This document shows positions 11,271-23,419 of a DNA stretch of 64,000 nt, in pieces. Source of the stretch: Phorcus lineatus (Eukaryota; Mollusca; Gastropoda; Trochida; Trochidae); contig OV121090.1 in assembly GCA_921293015.1 (NCBI GenBank), positions 36,677,082 to 36,741,081 on the forward strand. The letters run 5' to 3'. Below the pieces are notes generated by a model. That model was not told the DNA's origin. It saw nothing but the letters and a program-made list of their open reading frames with translations, and made no database searches. The translations under genes were made by a program, and so were the position numbers. Numbering within the stretch: position 1 is the first letter of the stretch; the number at the start of each line of letters is the position of its first letter.

Positions 11271-12009
11271 CAGCGTTAATTAAACCCATATCTTTGTTAT
11301 AGCCTATCAGGCTGTAAAACATTATTATTGTTTTAGTTTCTGTACATTCTGTACATTTTGTAGTATTTCTTGCAATTTATGATACAAACTGTATACAGGC
11401 TACGAGACTACAAAACAATGTTTCTCTCTAAAAAGCGATTTTTACACCATTTTAAAAGCATGGATGTTTCTCTTCGGAAGTCAGATTATGCCTAACAGTC
11501 GATTTTTGTTTTATTCATATCTTTAATGACCATATCTTTATCATAAACACTACAGTCGCATCATAGATATAGACATGGTCCGTGAACAAGTCAAGTCAAG
11601 TCTTGATAATTAGTATTTGCCTTAGTACACAAAACGACCTTCAGTATGCAAGATTGTTTTCATAATTTCGTCACGTATCCCTTATAAGAATAGTGAGAAA
11701 TCGGCTATTTCGTATCGATGTACGCCTCTCTAAACCAGTAACACACATAATTATATTATTGGATCATATCCGTCTTTCTTATTAGACAGCGTTGACGCCA
11801 AGTGATGTCAACCTTGGTAAATTGTGAGAGGTTGTTATAACAATCCAAACAATTAAATCTCCTCGAACTCCGTACTTTGCGTGTGAAACCGTACACCAAG
11901 CAATTAGGCAGTGCTTTGTCCTTCTGTGTTAATTGAATTACGTATGATCGACAGCATAATTTTTTTAAAGACATTTTGAATATGATAAAGCAATTATAGT
12001 CTCCAGAAT
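11271..12009. other. Unassigned stretch
   Basis: No gene seen. The minus-strand open frame at 11756-11974 has no recognisable domain. The 11-mer ATGTTAACCGG near 11258 recurs near 20679. Confidence 0.3.
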
Positions 12010-12110
12010 AGGTTGATACAATGATTTATCAACCTTAGACATGTGATATTTGCCTCGGCTTCGCCTCGATGAATATCTCGTGTCCTCGGTAAAAACATCA
12101 TTAGATCAAC
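12010..12110. repeat. Compound hairpin with CCTCGGCTTCGCCTCG loop
   Basis: An outer inverted pair (12012-12025 with 12097-12110, 12 of 14 matches) encloses a hairpin, ACATGTGATATT against AATATCTCGTGT (12039-12083). Its loop carries TGCCTCGGCTTCGCCTCG. A further local hairpin, AGGTTGATA/TATCAACCT, sits at 12010-12035. It probably is a miniature foldback element. Confidence 0.5.
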
Positions 12111-12390
12111 TTCATTTGAAGTCAATACCTGTTAAGTGTCACCACGACTGCAACGTTTTCTTTTAGCACCAAGAGTGTGACCTTCGTACAGAGATAGAGA
12201 ACGATAAGGATCCGACATTGGGTAGAGGTTGTAGGATCTTACGGTTGCACATAAACTTTAATCATTATAAACATTGATAAGATATAGAAAAGATAAGACA
12301 CTCAATGACAACGCGCCGTTTGGCTTACGAATTAAATAGTTGTCCCTACACAATTCAGTTGAAATTATTGAATACTATACACCGTCTTCG

Positions 12391-12766
12391 TCACATAATG
12401 AACACAGCACTCAGTACATGTCATATTTCAGTGATTGAATAATCAACTTATTCACTGCAGAATTACAGCACTGAGTGCATGTTTTATTTCAGTGATTAAA
12501 TAAACTACGTATTCAACATATAATGAACACAGTCTCTAGTATATGTTATATTTAAGTGACTGAATAAGTTGTTCATTCATCACACAATAAACACAGCACT
12601 CTATACATGTTATATTTCAGTGATTGAATAAACAAATTATTCATCACACAATAAACCAGCACTCAGCATATATACAATTCCAGTGATTGGTTATAGAACT
12701 TACCCATCACATTATGAAGACAGTATTCAGTATATGTTATATTTCAGTGATTAAATATGTAAGTTA
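12391..12766 (+). repeat. About six-copy minisatellite, unit about 61-65 bp
   Basis: Six diverged units start near 12391, 12452, 12513, 12577, 12641 and 12707. The shared core reads AACACAGCACTCAGTACATG followed by TTATATTTCAGTGATTGAAT. Divergence between units indicates an old array. Each unit contains TATTTCAG, but no exon can be inferred. Confidence 0.85.
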
Positions 12767-15700
12767 TAACTCCCCTGTACGAGACACTTAGGTGTCACAT
12801 TGATAAGGTAATGATAATTTATGAAAAACTTCTGTACTTTTGAGGTCATGATAATATACGTTACAATGTAAGTACCCCCGTTGCAAAGACATCCTACTCC
12901 GGAGAGCTTAGTTTAAAATTTCCGTTATCATAAATATTACCTTTCGAGCTATTTAGTACTCATTTGATTGACAGATATTGTGTAGCAGTTAATAGGTTGT
13001 TGTGCTGGTGTAGGTCATACATTGGTTAGAAACCCTATGTCGCTAGTGTCTTGACGAGAAATAAATGTATAATCAAACCGAATTAAAGGAGATGTTAACA
13101 GGGAATACAATTTTGCCTGAAGCGCCGTATTGAAGTAAAGTTACCTCCCTTGGACCAGTACTATGATATTTCAATTGTTGAATTACTGTTTGCTTGCATT
13201 ATTCAAAACAAATGCCTGAACATGAACAGTTATATTTATCCGACACATATTAAAATGACATATTGGCTAATACGAAAACGAACTGAAAGGCTGTTCTTCC
13301 CCGGACCTGAACCGAAAAAAGGCCCGGATCATTGAATGTAGTATATAGATCAGTCAACCAGTGAAGTGGTGGCTTTATTATTTTTTAAACTTCTTCCTAT
13401 AATTCTTTTTGGCCGTTTCCATGGAAACAAAACTTAGCATTTTGTGTAGGATGAATTCATAACCCATATGATCTGCTTCGGACAGTTTTCAACAACAAAA
13501 ATGGGTTACGAAGAGTTTTGAAAATTTCATCATTGTATTTCACACTGCTTGCATGTCTAATATAGTATGTCTGTCAAACTAATGTCTTGAAATTTGAGTG
13601 TGAATGTATCTGCGCAACGTTCGCGAGAGCCAAATTGTTTTACATTCATATGTGTTGTAGGGAACTAACTTTTCAAATAAGTCGATTCATATTTCCTGTA
13701 GTAAAGATATAGTTTAAATAGTAGTTTACGTAAAATAAGTACGCACAATTTTCATTATGACAAATATTTCTACCGATTGAAGTTCGGAACTTTGATTCAC
13801 ACATCAATATTTTTAGTTTATCTTGCCCAAAAGGCTCGTTAGGCTAATTGCATAAGAGGGCTTCAGCCTTCATCGATAAACTTTCAAATCTTTCGACTTT
13901 TTCTCATAAATCACTCAACTACAGCTGCTTAACAAAACTTTGTTTCATTCCTTTCAAATTTAGTGAAAATATCATGTTAAATGCTGGTCAGTTAACAGAG
14001 ATAACTTGATATTAGGCAAACCAATCACATATGAACGGAATATTAAAACAAACAAATATAACACCTCTCCTGTTCAAGGTATTTTATACGAAATATAAAA
14101 AGCCAACGTTTGTTATGAAGTTTTACAGACACACGAATGCTTGACTCACTAAATGAATGAGTAAAATGTAGTTATCCCAGCATAACAGATCTCAAGTTAT
14201 TTCTCGAAATCTGTAGGTCCCATGACCATAATAATTAATCAAAACTCAATACTTGGACTGTGGTACCAGCTTGGGTAAGAAAACTTGATCTCCCTCAGGG
14301 GGAGAGACTTGCACCTTGGTCCAAGGACTACATGTAGCTGAGAGCGGTCAGAAAATAAGAGAATATAAGGTAAAACCGTCAAAATGCTTTTAACTAATTT
14401 GGAGGATTCAAGTCTGCAACCAAAAACCTGTCTATCATCAGTCCATAAGTCTCGACTGATGTTTGCCTGAACTTTCCAGATTATGTTTTCTCTGACAGCA
14501 ATAAACTTCCCGCGTTTAAAGAAAAAACATTATTGTGACTTTTAAAATTAACGTGGCAGATGATATGTGACGCTGAATTATCTCAACACTGCCTGACCTT
14601 ACTTTCATGATACACAGTGTCGATTTGATAGCTAAACCATTGCACCCTTTCCTCCAATATATTTATTGGATGTTTTGAGTTCAATAAAATCACGCCTTTC
14701 ACGTTACCGCTGAGGGAAACCTGAGTTTTAGATGTTAGAATTACAGGGACAAGATAATAAGTGAGTACACACTTCACTTGTATACCAATGCTTCTCATCC
14801 TAATCACAAAAGCTTCAGATAAAGATGTTGCATAAGGTCAAAGTGTTCTTAAAACAATGAATTTTAGCCTCCCTTTTCATAAACCTTAAATATGTACTTA
14901 TCTTTGGAGAGATAGATGACTCTCCTGATCCTGTCAACGGTTTGAGCTATGTTTCCACGAATACCACAAAATAGAGGTATTAACTTTGTATAGGGACATT
15001 TAGTGATGGTGGTTGATGTGTGAGTTAAGTATAGTGAAGCTTGAATGTATAGTTTCGGAAATAGGTGATGGCTAATAGAGTCAGATGTACATTCAATATC
15101 TTATATAATGGAACATGTGCATAATGTTTGCAAATTAGGGACTGAAAGTTATAAATAGCACATCTACACACCATTGTCATACAGTTATGTGTCATCCATC
15201 AAGTGTCCGACCTATGAACCATAAACAATTAACAAAGACAAACGATTTTTTAAATCAATTAAGCAGCTTAGGGACTAAAATATAGAAATACCACATCTAC
15301 ATATCACTGTGATTAAATGTGTCAAGGTTCCTAACATTACAACATTTTTTGTGAGTGATGAGCGAAACAGAATTTGACAAGAAAATAGGAAAATTTACCC
15401 AAATAATGCAAATTAGTTACTGAAACATACAAAAGGGAATTAACACATCAACGTCATTACATGTGTCATGTCTTTTGTATATTGTAACAATTACAGAGTT
15501 ATAAAAGACGAAACGTACGACAGAAGAGTGGACAAATAGTGTGACTATTTCAACATAGGCTTTAAAACAATCCATACTGTCTTCACTACTACTCATCAAG
15601 AAATTAAGAATCGTATTCTGTTTTGACTCCCAGTAGAACGGTCTATGTCAACGGACTAATCTGCAAAAAGGTTTCTGTTGTAATAGGTCGTGCCCAATAA

Positions 15701-17845
15701 GAGATGAGAGTTATGCGCCTCTAGAGAAGATACACGGAGAAATAGGTCTCAGAAAAAATATTGGGTGAATAATATTCTTAACTGTATGGTTTATATGCAT
15801 GAGAGATCAAAGAACTGTTTCGTGTGTAAAAAGATAGCTACATGCATAGTGCTCTCCCGAGATAGGATTGGGATTTTTTCACACCTTAGGGGCATCCGAC
15901 AAATCAGCTATCTTGACAGATATACACCTTTCACCTCATCGATACACCACAAGAAATCGCTGTGAGGACCTGTAATCTCCAATCATCTTCGTGCGGTGGA
16001 TTTTGCCATCAAAATTAGACTTACTGTGTGTAAGCGCTGCGCACAATAGAAAATTATTCGTTCGATCTCAAGTTACGGCTTTCAATTTAATGCACATGGC
16101 CGAGGAAGGATAATCTAAAACTATGCATAGTAAAAATACGAGTATACTTCGAATCCTATTTAAGTTCAAGACAATTTTAGGGGTTGATTTTGAATCAATG
16201 TTGTTGAGCATAGTAACTAGAAATCAAAATTCAATGATCACAAACGCAATCCATTTTATTCATAATACTAAGATATCCTTTTCCTAATTTATGATAAACA
16301 ACATATTTAACACAATAAAACGAGGTTTCGCTTTAGGATTCGCTTGTCAAAAGTGGAACAGATATTTGTTCTTTATGCTATTAAAATCAACGTTATGAAA
16401 ATATTTCTGTCTATTTTCCTATGAAAATGTATTACATTAAGCAAAACCCCGTGTGGAAATTTATTCAAATAAGATTACTAAGACTTAGCCTGTTCTTAAA
16501 TGTTGTCAGTGTTCAAACCTTGTGCTTCACGAGTTTGAAGTTGGTTACGGTCCAGCCGGTTCTTTTTTTGTGCAGCCAACTGTTGGTCAGTGACTGGCCA
16601 ACAACTTGTTCTAATGAGTTCTTGGTATCTGAAAATAAGAAATTTCCGCGACCGACGATGTCATCACCTAACGTTGCGGTAAGAAGATCTCCAAGCGTGA
16701 CAGACCAGCATCGTGCAACGTGAGTCGCCTAATTTCGTGGTGTGTCGCTGACGTCATATGTTCGCCTTTTCGCTTACGACTTTATTTATCAATTATATCC
16801 ACTGAACCAGACTGTTGCACCGTGTGTGGCAGAGACTATAATGCGCGAACCGGAATAGAGTGCGATTGTATCGATGATGATTTATTGAATACATAGAAAC
16901 TCACAATTATTCGCACTGGGTCTTTCTTATCGACTACTTCCATCTTAAACGTTTTGGTAGGACACTTCTTGACGTGTTTTATCTTTAATATTCATATTAT
17001 GAATGGTCGTTGTGGCAGTAATGAGGTTGAGGAAAATATACATTCACATGTACTTTGACATTTCCCTTTTTATGAATATAACTGAGAAATGGTTCTCATA
17101 CACGGCTTAAGTTTTTGATTAAATGACTTCAATATTTCTGTCATATATCCATATATAATTTGAAAAAATATATATAATTGAAAAATGGGTATAGTTTTAT
17201 TTATTACTGGTGACTATTGTTAAGAAAATGTGTATTGTTAGATAACCAAATTAACCCCTAACGTTCACAAATTCATTGAAGAAAGTTCAATTATTTTGCT
17301 ATTAGCTGAGACTAACTTTATGTTGACATCAAAGTAACCTTTATAACTTTTCTTCAGGAGTTAACATATAACTCTACCGACATGTTTAAGCTTTTAACGA
17401 AACATAAATGTCACGCCAACGGGAATATCTTGAAACCTTATGTACTCCTGCTAGACAGATACAGAAATGAGTCAGTTGAATGTGTCTGAAGACATCTGAA
17501 TAGAAGACATTGATCCTCGTGACACTTGACACAGCCTTAAAGTTATTAGGTCTGACTTGAATATACATTGTGGTAGACAGATTTCTTCTGCTTATCGCTT
17601 TTGTCATTCAAGCGGCTTTACCTTCAAGATCATCCCTCGTCATGACCCAAGATGATTGAATACCAACCAATTTTAAAGAAAACCTTGGGTCTAGGAATCG
17701 GAATCCAAAAATCGGCATCAAACTTCGAATCGTGCTTTAGTTCTGACAAATCATCTTTCTAACAATAACCAAGTATTTGTTACGAACGTTTATGTCCTCA
17801 GCCGATATCAAGAAAGTACTACTTCCCTAATATTAATGAAAGATC
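12767..17845. other. Long unassigned stretch
   Basis: About 5 kb without a recognisable exon, transposon protein or RNA gene. Small items: a weak hairpin AGTTTATC/GATAAACT around 13816-13905; two short palindromes CTCCCTCAGGGGGAG and CCTTGGTCCAAGG near 14290-14327; a CRE octamer at 16749-16756. Open frames of 60-100 codons (such as 16421-16723) show no domain or codon signature. Confidence 0.35.
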
Positions 17846-18133
17846 CTAAAAGTTAGGTGGTTCGAATCCCACCAGGGGCTCGGCAACTTTGTCTGCAGTA
17901 GAGACCTGTTCTACACGCAGTCAGGTTTGGGTGCAATGCTACACTAAATTTCAGTGCAGTATCACTCATGGTTCGCTAGTTCCAGCCGACGCTCGCAGGT
18001 TTCAGCGCAATGCATAGCCACATGGTGTTGCGGACTTTCTCCCTGCAATAATACTAGCAGCCGCGATATGAGTGAAATACTCTTGAAAGCGGCGTTAAAC
18101 CCCATATCACCTCAACTCACTACTAAAAGTTAG
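17846..18133 (+). mobile_element. 5'-truncated tRNA-SINE with perfect 11-bp target duplication
   Basis: The direct repeat CTAAAAGTTAG flanks the copy (17846-17856 and 18123-18133). The insert begins at the Pol III B box (GTGGTTCGAATCCCACC). It continues CAGGGGCTCGGCAACTTTG and ends GCGGCGTTAAACCCCATATC plus CAACTCACTA. The A-box half is missing, so the copy was truncated on insertion. A full-length relative on the opposite strand is at 46034-46351. A perfect duplication and perfect B box point to a fairly recent insertion. Confidence 0.88.
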
Positions 18134-18413
18134 TGATATAAAGAATATGGGAATAACTGCAGATAGATATGTTTTTTGCATTAACTTGTGCTGTGAAAGA
18201 TAATGGTATGTATTTTAGATTGTAACATGATTTCAACTTGATAAGAATCGCTTCTAAACATTCCACAAAGTTTTAAGAGAAAAACAATAATTTAGAAAAT
18301 GATTAAGTAAATATGTCTGAATATATTTATGAGATGACTTGATAGCCAAGTCTGCCGTTGTATTTAAGGATGTTCGCTCCTCAGTCACAGTTACAAAATT
18401 CAAAGAACCTTAA

Positions 18414-18955
18414 AGTCATAGTCTCATTTTTGTAAGGCAACTTAACTGAACTAATCATTCTTCATGAACAAGATCTGATCACTAACACAAATATTTCCTG
18501 TCGCGTTTGCAAAGATTTTCATTTTTATGCCCGTTTTACAGTTTTGGATGAAGCAGCTTATTGGCGTATGCCGTTTCAGACCGATGAGGTACCGAATCAA
18601 GTGCAAATCCATCGCGAGTACGAAACACCGGAAATCTAGTCATCGTAGAGTCGATACTTATTACAGACGCATTCTTTTACCACCTTTTTGTTATTTCTGT
18701 ATTTGAAAAAGCGTAAGCAATTAGCTATTTTCATTGGATATTTAGCTGGGAAATTTTATGTGTTCTTCGTCACGGCTTTAGCGAAATGACGTTTTGAGGA
18801 CTAACGCTCGTCAAAGACATAGGGTAGGGTGTTTTGAGCAGAGTTCTGCAGAGTTCTGAAAATTGTTGCAAACGTCAGGGGAAAGATTTCTGTGAGTGGT
18901 GAACTATTTGTCCGGCATGCATTACAATTTGCCTTGCAAAAATGAGACTATGACT
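18414..18955. mobile_element. 542-bp non-autonomous DNA transposon flanked by TTAA
   Basis: Terminal inverted repeats of 27 bp (AGTCATAGTCTCATTTTTGT start; inverse at 18929-18955) differ at one position. Both ends abut TTAA (18410-18413 and 18956-18959). The 490-bp interior has no ORF. TTAA targets are known for piggyBac and Kolobok; the ends do not match the usual piggyBac CCY start, so the superfamily is open. A TA duplication with slightly longer repeats is the alternative reading. Confidence 0.75.
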
Positions 18956-18959
18956 TTAA

Positions 18960-21645
18960 ATCATAATGTTCTTATATAATAAACCAAAATGAAGCGGTAA
19001 TTTCTCGATTTTGATGATTTCTAATTAAATATTCATCAAAATAAAGAAACGTAGTATTTTCATTTTGAAATAATTCACAATTTTGATGACTCAGCAATTT
19101 TAATTGTAACTATTATTTGAGCAAGTTCTATTATCTGTTTTTCTTAGAAAGTAGATGTTGTTGAATGAATATTATTTGTATGAATGCGTTCAGGTATATT
19201 TTAAGATAATGAGTGGGAGAAAGCATGTTTTTAGTCCAAAATTAGCTTGAATGTTGATAATTTAATTGAAATGTTTGAATACATGATGTGGAGTAGCGGC
19301 TCAAAACCCACAGTACCATATATATTTTTTTACTTTTTTCTGGAAGAAGATTATGTTAACTCTAACATGTTGTCATATTAAAAAAAGTTTAATACAGGAA
19401 CTAATTAAAATTTAAGATTTCTCCGAAAAGGTCATCATTTCCCCATAGACTCCCATGTTAAAACTCTGACTGACAGATGGATCTTTGTCTTAAAATATCT
19501 CGAAAAAACCCACACTCACCCCTATTTTGGGGTGGATCTTTCAAGCAAATACACTTTACCTTTGCCAAAAGATCGTAAAGTACAGAGATAATATTTTCGT
19601 GGTATGTTCATAAGCCATTAAAGTTGAATAAAATTCAGAGGTAAGAGTCTTCCAGTAGCAAAATTTTGTCTGAAAAGAACCAAGATTATCAAATCTTAAG
19701 AATTACATCTTTTAATTCAATTCCCCCTCGTCTTCTTACAAACTAAATGTCCCACGATTAGGTAAGATAAATATATTGTAAGTGTAATAATTTAATGAAG
19801 TGTAGTAAGCCTCATTAGCAGTTCGAAACCTCATGACCACTGTAGAGGAAACAAATCTTGTCACATATGGCTGTCCCATTTCTCGAGATCTCCCTTAGAA
19901 CTTATAAATGACTCTAGGGGACTTCTGTAATCTCGTAATCAATCAAACACACCAAGTCAGCTATTCTTAAATAACTTAATATCATTTTATTTAGTTAGTG
20001 ACCAAAACACTTAATCGTGATTATGTCTAAGATGTCCTGTACGTTTCAACGGGTTTTTTTCTAATAGATATTCTGTTTATATTGAGTTTGTGCTCCTTCT
20101 TGAACATATTCCTAGATAACAAAGTCATAATGTCTGAAATATACAGAGGTGTGTATATAGAGTTAATTTACATTTTTTTTTTGCCTCTATCGATTTATAA
20201 CAGCAACAAATTGAATAAAATTGGGTATAGTAGCGTAGCCAAAAAGAGTGTAACAAAACCATTTTGTAATTATAAATATATGTTTTGTGTTATACCTTAA
20301 CGGTTTAACACACTATGTTTAACACAATTATTAGGCGACAGACAGGAAAAACAATTCATCGTTAATTTTTTTAAACCTTGTTCACTTGTTTAGACAGTCC
20401 TATTTGAAGGTAAATTTGCGCAAATTAAAGCAAAAATAATGAATTAAATCTAACACGAATAATGATATTGCAGAAAAAAACATTGCTCGAAACTCTCGAT
20501 TCGTCATATTGCTTGTAATCAGATTGACACGCAGTGAAGTGAAATAATATACATTGAGTTTTTTAATTCTTTAAATGGTATCTATAATATTGGTATTCCG
20601 ATTTATTTACGAAGGGTGTGTACACAATGTCTTCGTAATGAGTGGCATGGAGAGTGTAGTTTATACCAAGCCCCATGTTAACCGGACATCTTCAATAGTG
20701 TATTGATATCCGGCCACATATGTCTTGTCTGTCGGTATGATTTCCCAGGGGACTCACTTGTAAACCAACCTTCTGCAAATGGTTATTTGTGAAATATCAC
20801 TCTATATACACACGTCTTATGTATATTTGAGACATGTTAACTTTCCTAGCTGTTGGCATGTGTTAGAAGGAGCAGAATCAGAATGTTCAATTTTAACACC
20901 AAAACAATACATTTGGTCGTACAGAAAACCAAGAGGAATACAAAGAAAGCCTATTCCTTTCAAGTTGTCAAAACAACTTCATTCGTTTATTCAAATAATT
21001 GAAATATTTATCATATATTACATCCGACAAATTTCGCAAGGTGTATTTAGTTATACCATAAATCGGAGAAAGGTTATTGGTTGGGATCAATGCCAATCAG
21101 ATCTTTTGAAATATGCAATTATGGTTTAGTTAACTTCATAAGAAATATATTAAAGCTAATAATGATATATTTGACAACATTATTTTGTTTATGCAATGTA
21201 ATTGCAATGTTAAATCTGATATACTTTCAAAATTACAAATTGCCCTGAAATACCGAATATGCTAACAAATACCTTTTTATTGAAAAACATTTATCCGATT
21301 TGAAGAAATATAATGACGTTGACATTAAATTAGAAACAAATATAGTGTCACTTATCAATTTTACATGAATGTCTTTTCGTGATTTGCTCCTTTATTGTTA
21401 AAGATAGTATCAACACGTTTGCAGTTTAATGTGTAGATCATGTAAAACATTACAGACAAAATGTGTACGATATTCTATCTAATAATGTTTTGCAGGTGTT
21501 GGTTAAATAAAGGTAACGGATCACCAAGTTACAATAAAACAAAGCTTAAGAGAGTAAAAAATGAAATCCGTAATTTAGTTACATCTTTAGCGGCATATGC
21601 ATGTGTGTGATTGCACCTACAGACCCTTGCAAAATTAGTTACCTG
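18960..21645. other. Long unassigned AT-rich stretch
   Basis: No recognisable gene. The 116-codon open frame at 20779-21129 shows no domain and AT-driven composition. The 11-mer ATGTTAACCGG near 20679, followed by a second CCGG context, recurs near 11258. Confidence 0.35.
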
Positions 21646-21649
21646 AAAA

Positions 21650-21852
21650 CCGCGATCTGAATGCATTCTGAATGCATTCGACCGCAATCTGATTGCATTC
21701 TGAACGCGTTCGATCGCGATCAGAATGCATTCAGATCGCGGTCAACCGCAGACAGATTGTGATCACGGTCATTTGCGGTTATTCGCGGTTATTTTGCGGT
21801 CTTTTGCGGTTATTCGCGGTCATTTGCGGTTTTTCGCGGTCATTCGCGTTCA
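21650..21852 (+). repeat. GCGG short-period array, order A then B
   Basis: Block A (about 21650-21757) is packed with palindromes: GAATGCATTC twice, GAACGCGTTC, and CGATCGCGATC, plus GACCGCAATCTGA. Block B (about 21764-21852) is about nine units of a 10-11-bp motif such as TTGCGGTTAT, TTCGCGGTCA. Unlike its AT-rich surroundings it is GC- and CpG-rich. The same two blocks occur in reversed order at 25611-25820. Confidence 0.8.
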
Positions 21853-22349
21853 TATGTGATCCGCCCACGAAAATTTCTGAAATCTGTTGTAGACATGTCT
21901 TATGATATGTTAGTTTACTGTAGAAAAGTTTCACACCAATTGGATTGTATATATATACCTAGCATTCACTCTAATTGATAACACTGATGACAACTAAAGT
22001 GTATCACATTGAATTTCGAAAGTACCACTCCACTTGGTGACTTAGAGTTATAAAAGTTTTACAACCTTGTTATCCAAGTTTTGTAATATTCTCTTGGCTA
22101 AGAACGATATAGGTACTTGCCGTTTTTAAATATTATGTATCATTATTGTTTTAAACCATTAAGTAATTACTAGTGAGTCATATCTTCTATGCAAGCATTT
22201 ATCCTTAGCAATCTTTTACATTGTAAATCATGTACTATGTACTATCCCAACTCCAAACCATCCCACATTATCATGAACCCAACAAAAATATAAAAAAATA
22301 TTACATCTATTTAATTTCAACACACCTTACTTTCACACTTGGTATCTTC

Positions 22350-22730
22350 AGTTTTGAAGAAATTTAAAGATTTGCCCCACTATCACCACTGTGTTATCGC
22401 ACACTGGATGTAGAGAGGTGTATATCGATAATTTGTTTATGTTCTAGGAGTTAAATTGTTTTGTTTTATGATTTTTTTTCTGATTTAAATTAACGTAGAC
22501 AATGGTAACAATTATAATGCCTTGAATGTGAACGATTATGTCAATGCATGTCAAGTAATTTCCGCGTTGCTCATTACAGGGGTCGGATTTTGAAGAGCAT
22601 TTGTTCACATTTTTCAATCATTTATAAAATATATGTTAAAATCTGATTCGTTCACACTAAAACCTCTCTACCAGTGTCCGTCTGTCTAAATGATTGTTTG
22701 TTTGTGTGAGTGTGTTTTATTTGTATGTAT
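22350..22730 (+). repeat. Dispersed repeat, copy 2 (uninterrupted)
   Basis: Partner of 10690-11270. Shared blocks include CACACTGGATGTAGAGAGGT, GTTAAATTGTTTTGTTTTATG, TTTCCGCGTTGCTCATTACA and CTGATTCGTTCACACTAAAA. It lacks the palindromic insert and so represents the empty site. No coding sequence. Confidence 0.6.
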
Positions 22731-23304
22731 GCTTCATCGACATCTATCTAATGCAATGAATGAAACAGTAGACATAACAGGAAATCTATCAAATTTTATT
22801 TCATTAGCGATTTTTGCTTCGGGATATATCGATTAAAGAAACTGCCATTTCAGGCACAGAGAGTACGTGTTTTGGGTCAACGAAGGCGAATTTTTTAGAC
22901 ACTATTATTTTAGAAAGCAAACATTATTGTTACAGAGAGGTATCATTTGAAGGTTACGCTGATTATCATTATATCTATGTACATATATAATCTATCGGAA
23001 TAAAATGCGCATAAAGGCGTGACAACATACACTTTCATTAGGGTTTAATTCAACCTTATATACCCCGTTGATGGAATACACTCGATAAAAAAGTAATATA
23101 TTTTCAATGATAAATAAACGAACCTGTTTATTGTCACCGACAGAAGTGATAGTCTATGTTTATTATGCAAGATTCAGCTACCCGTACCTAACATGTGCAA
23201 CGTCTAGACTTACCGGCCGACTTTCAGACGACAAATTAACAAGCTCTGTGTATTGTGTCTCAGGTTTTTCAGATGATCGTGTTTGAAGCATATAACGAGC
23301 GATT

Positions 23305-23412
23305 GGTCGTTGTGTATATCTTATATATTTTATATATTTTATATATCTTATGTATTTTAGTGTACAACGAGTGAGACTCAAATAAAATATTCTGTCTGTC
23401 TGTCTGTCTATA
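23305..23412 (+). repeat. AT-rich 10-bp repeat followed by LINE-type (TCTG)n tail
   Basis: A short tandem run of TATATATTTTA-like units (23305-23358) leads to CAAATAAAATAT and (TCTG)4 at 23388-23408. An AATAAA-like signal directly followed by TCTG repeats is the 3' end form also seen at 30570-30596 beside LINE coding remnants. It probably is a non-LTR 3' end with almost no body. A plain microsatellite is the alternative. Confidence 0.45.
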
Positions 23413-23419
23413 GTTCCAA

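Noticed and set aside
17857-17875. tRNA gene suggested by a perfect B box
   Set aside because: There is no acceptor stem, A box or anticodon arm; the box belongs to a truncated SINE.
20779-21129. 116-codon plus-strand open frame
   Set aside because: No domain, no codon signature and no neighbouring support for a gene.
21764-21852. CRISPR-like array of short repeats
   Set aside because: Units of 10-11 bp are contiguous without spacers, and the DNA is animal.
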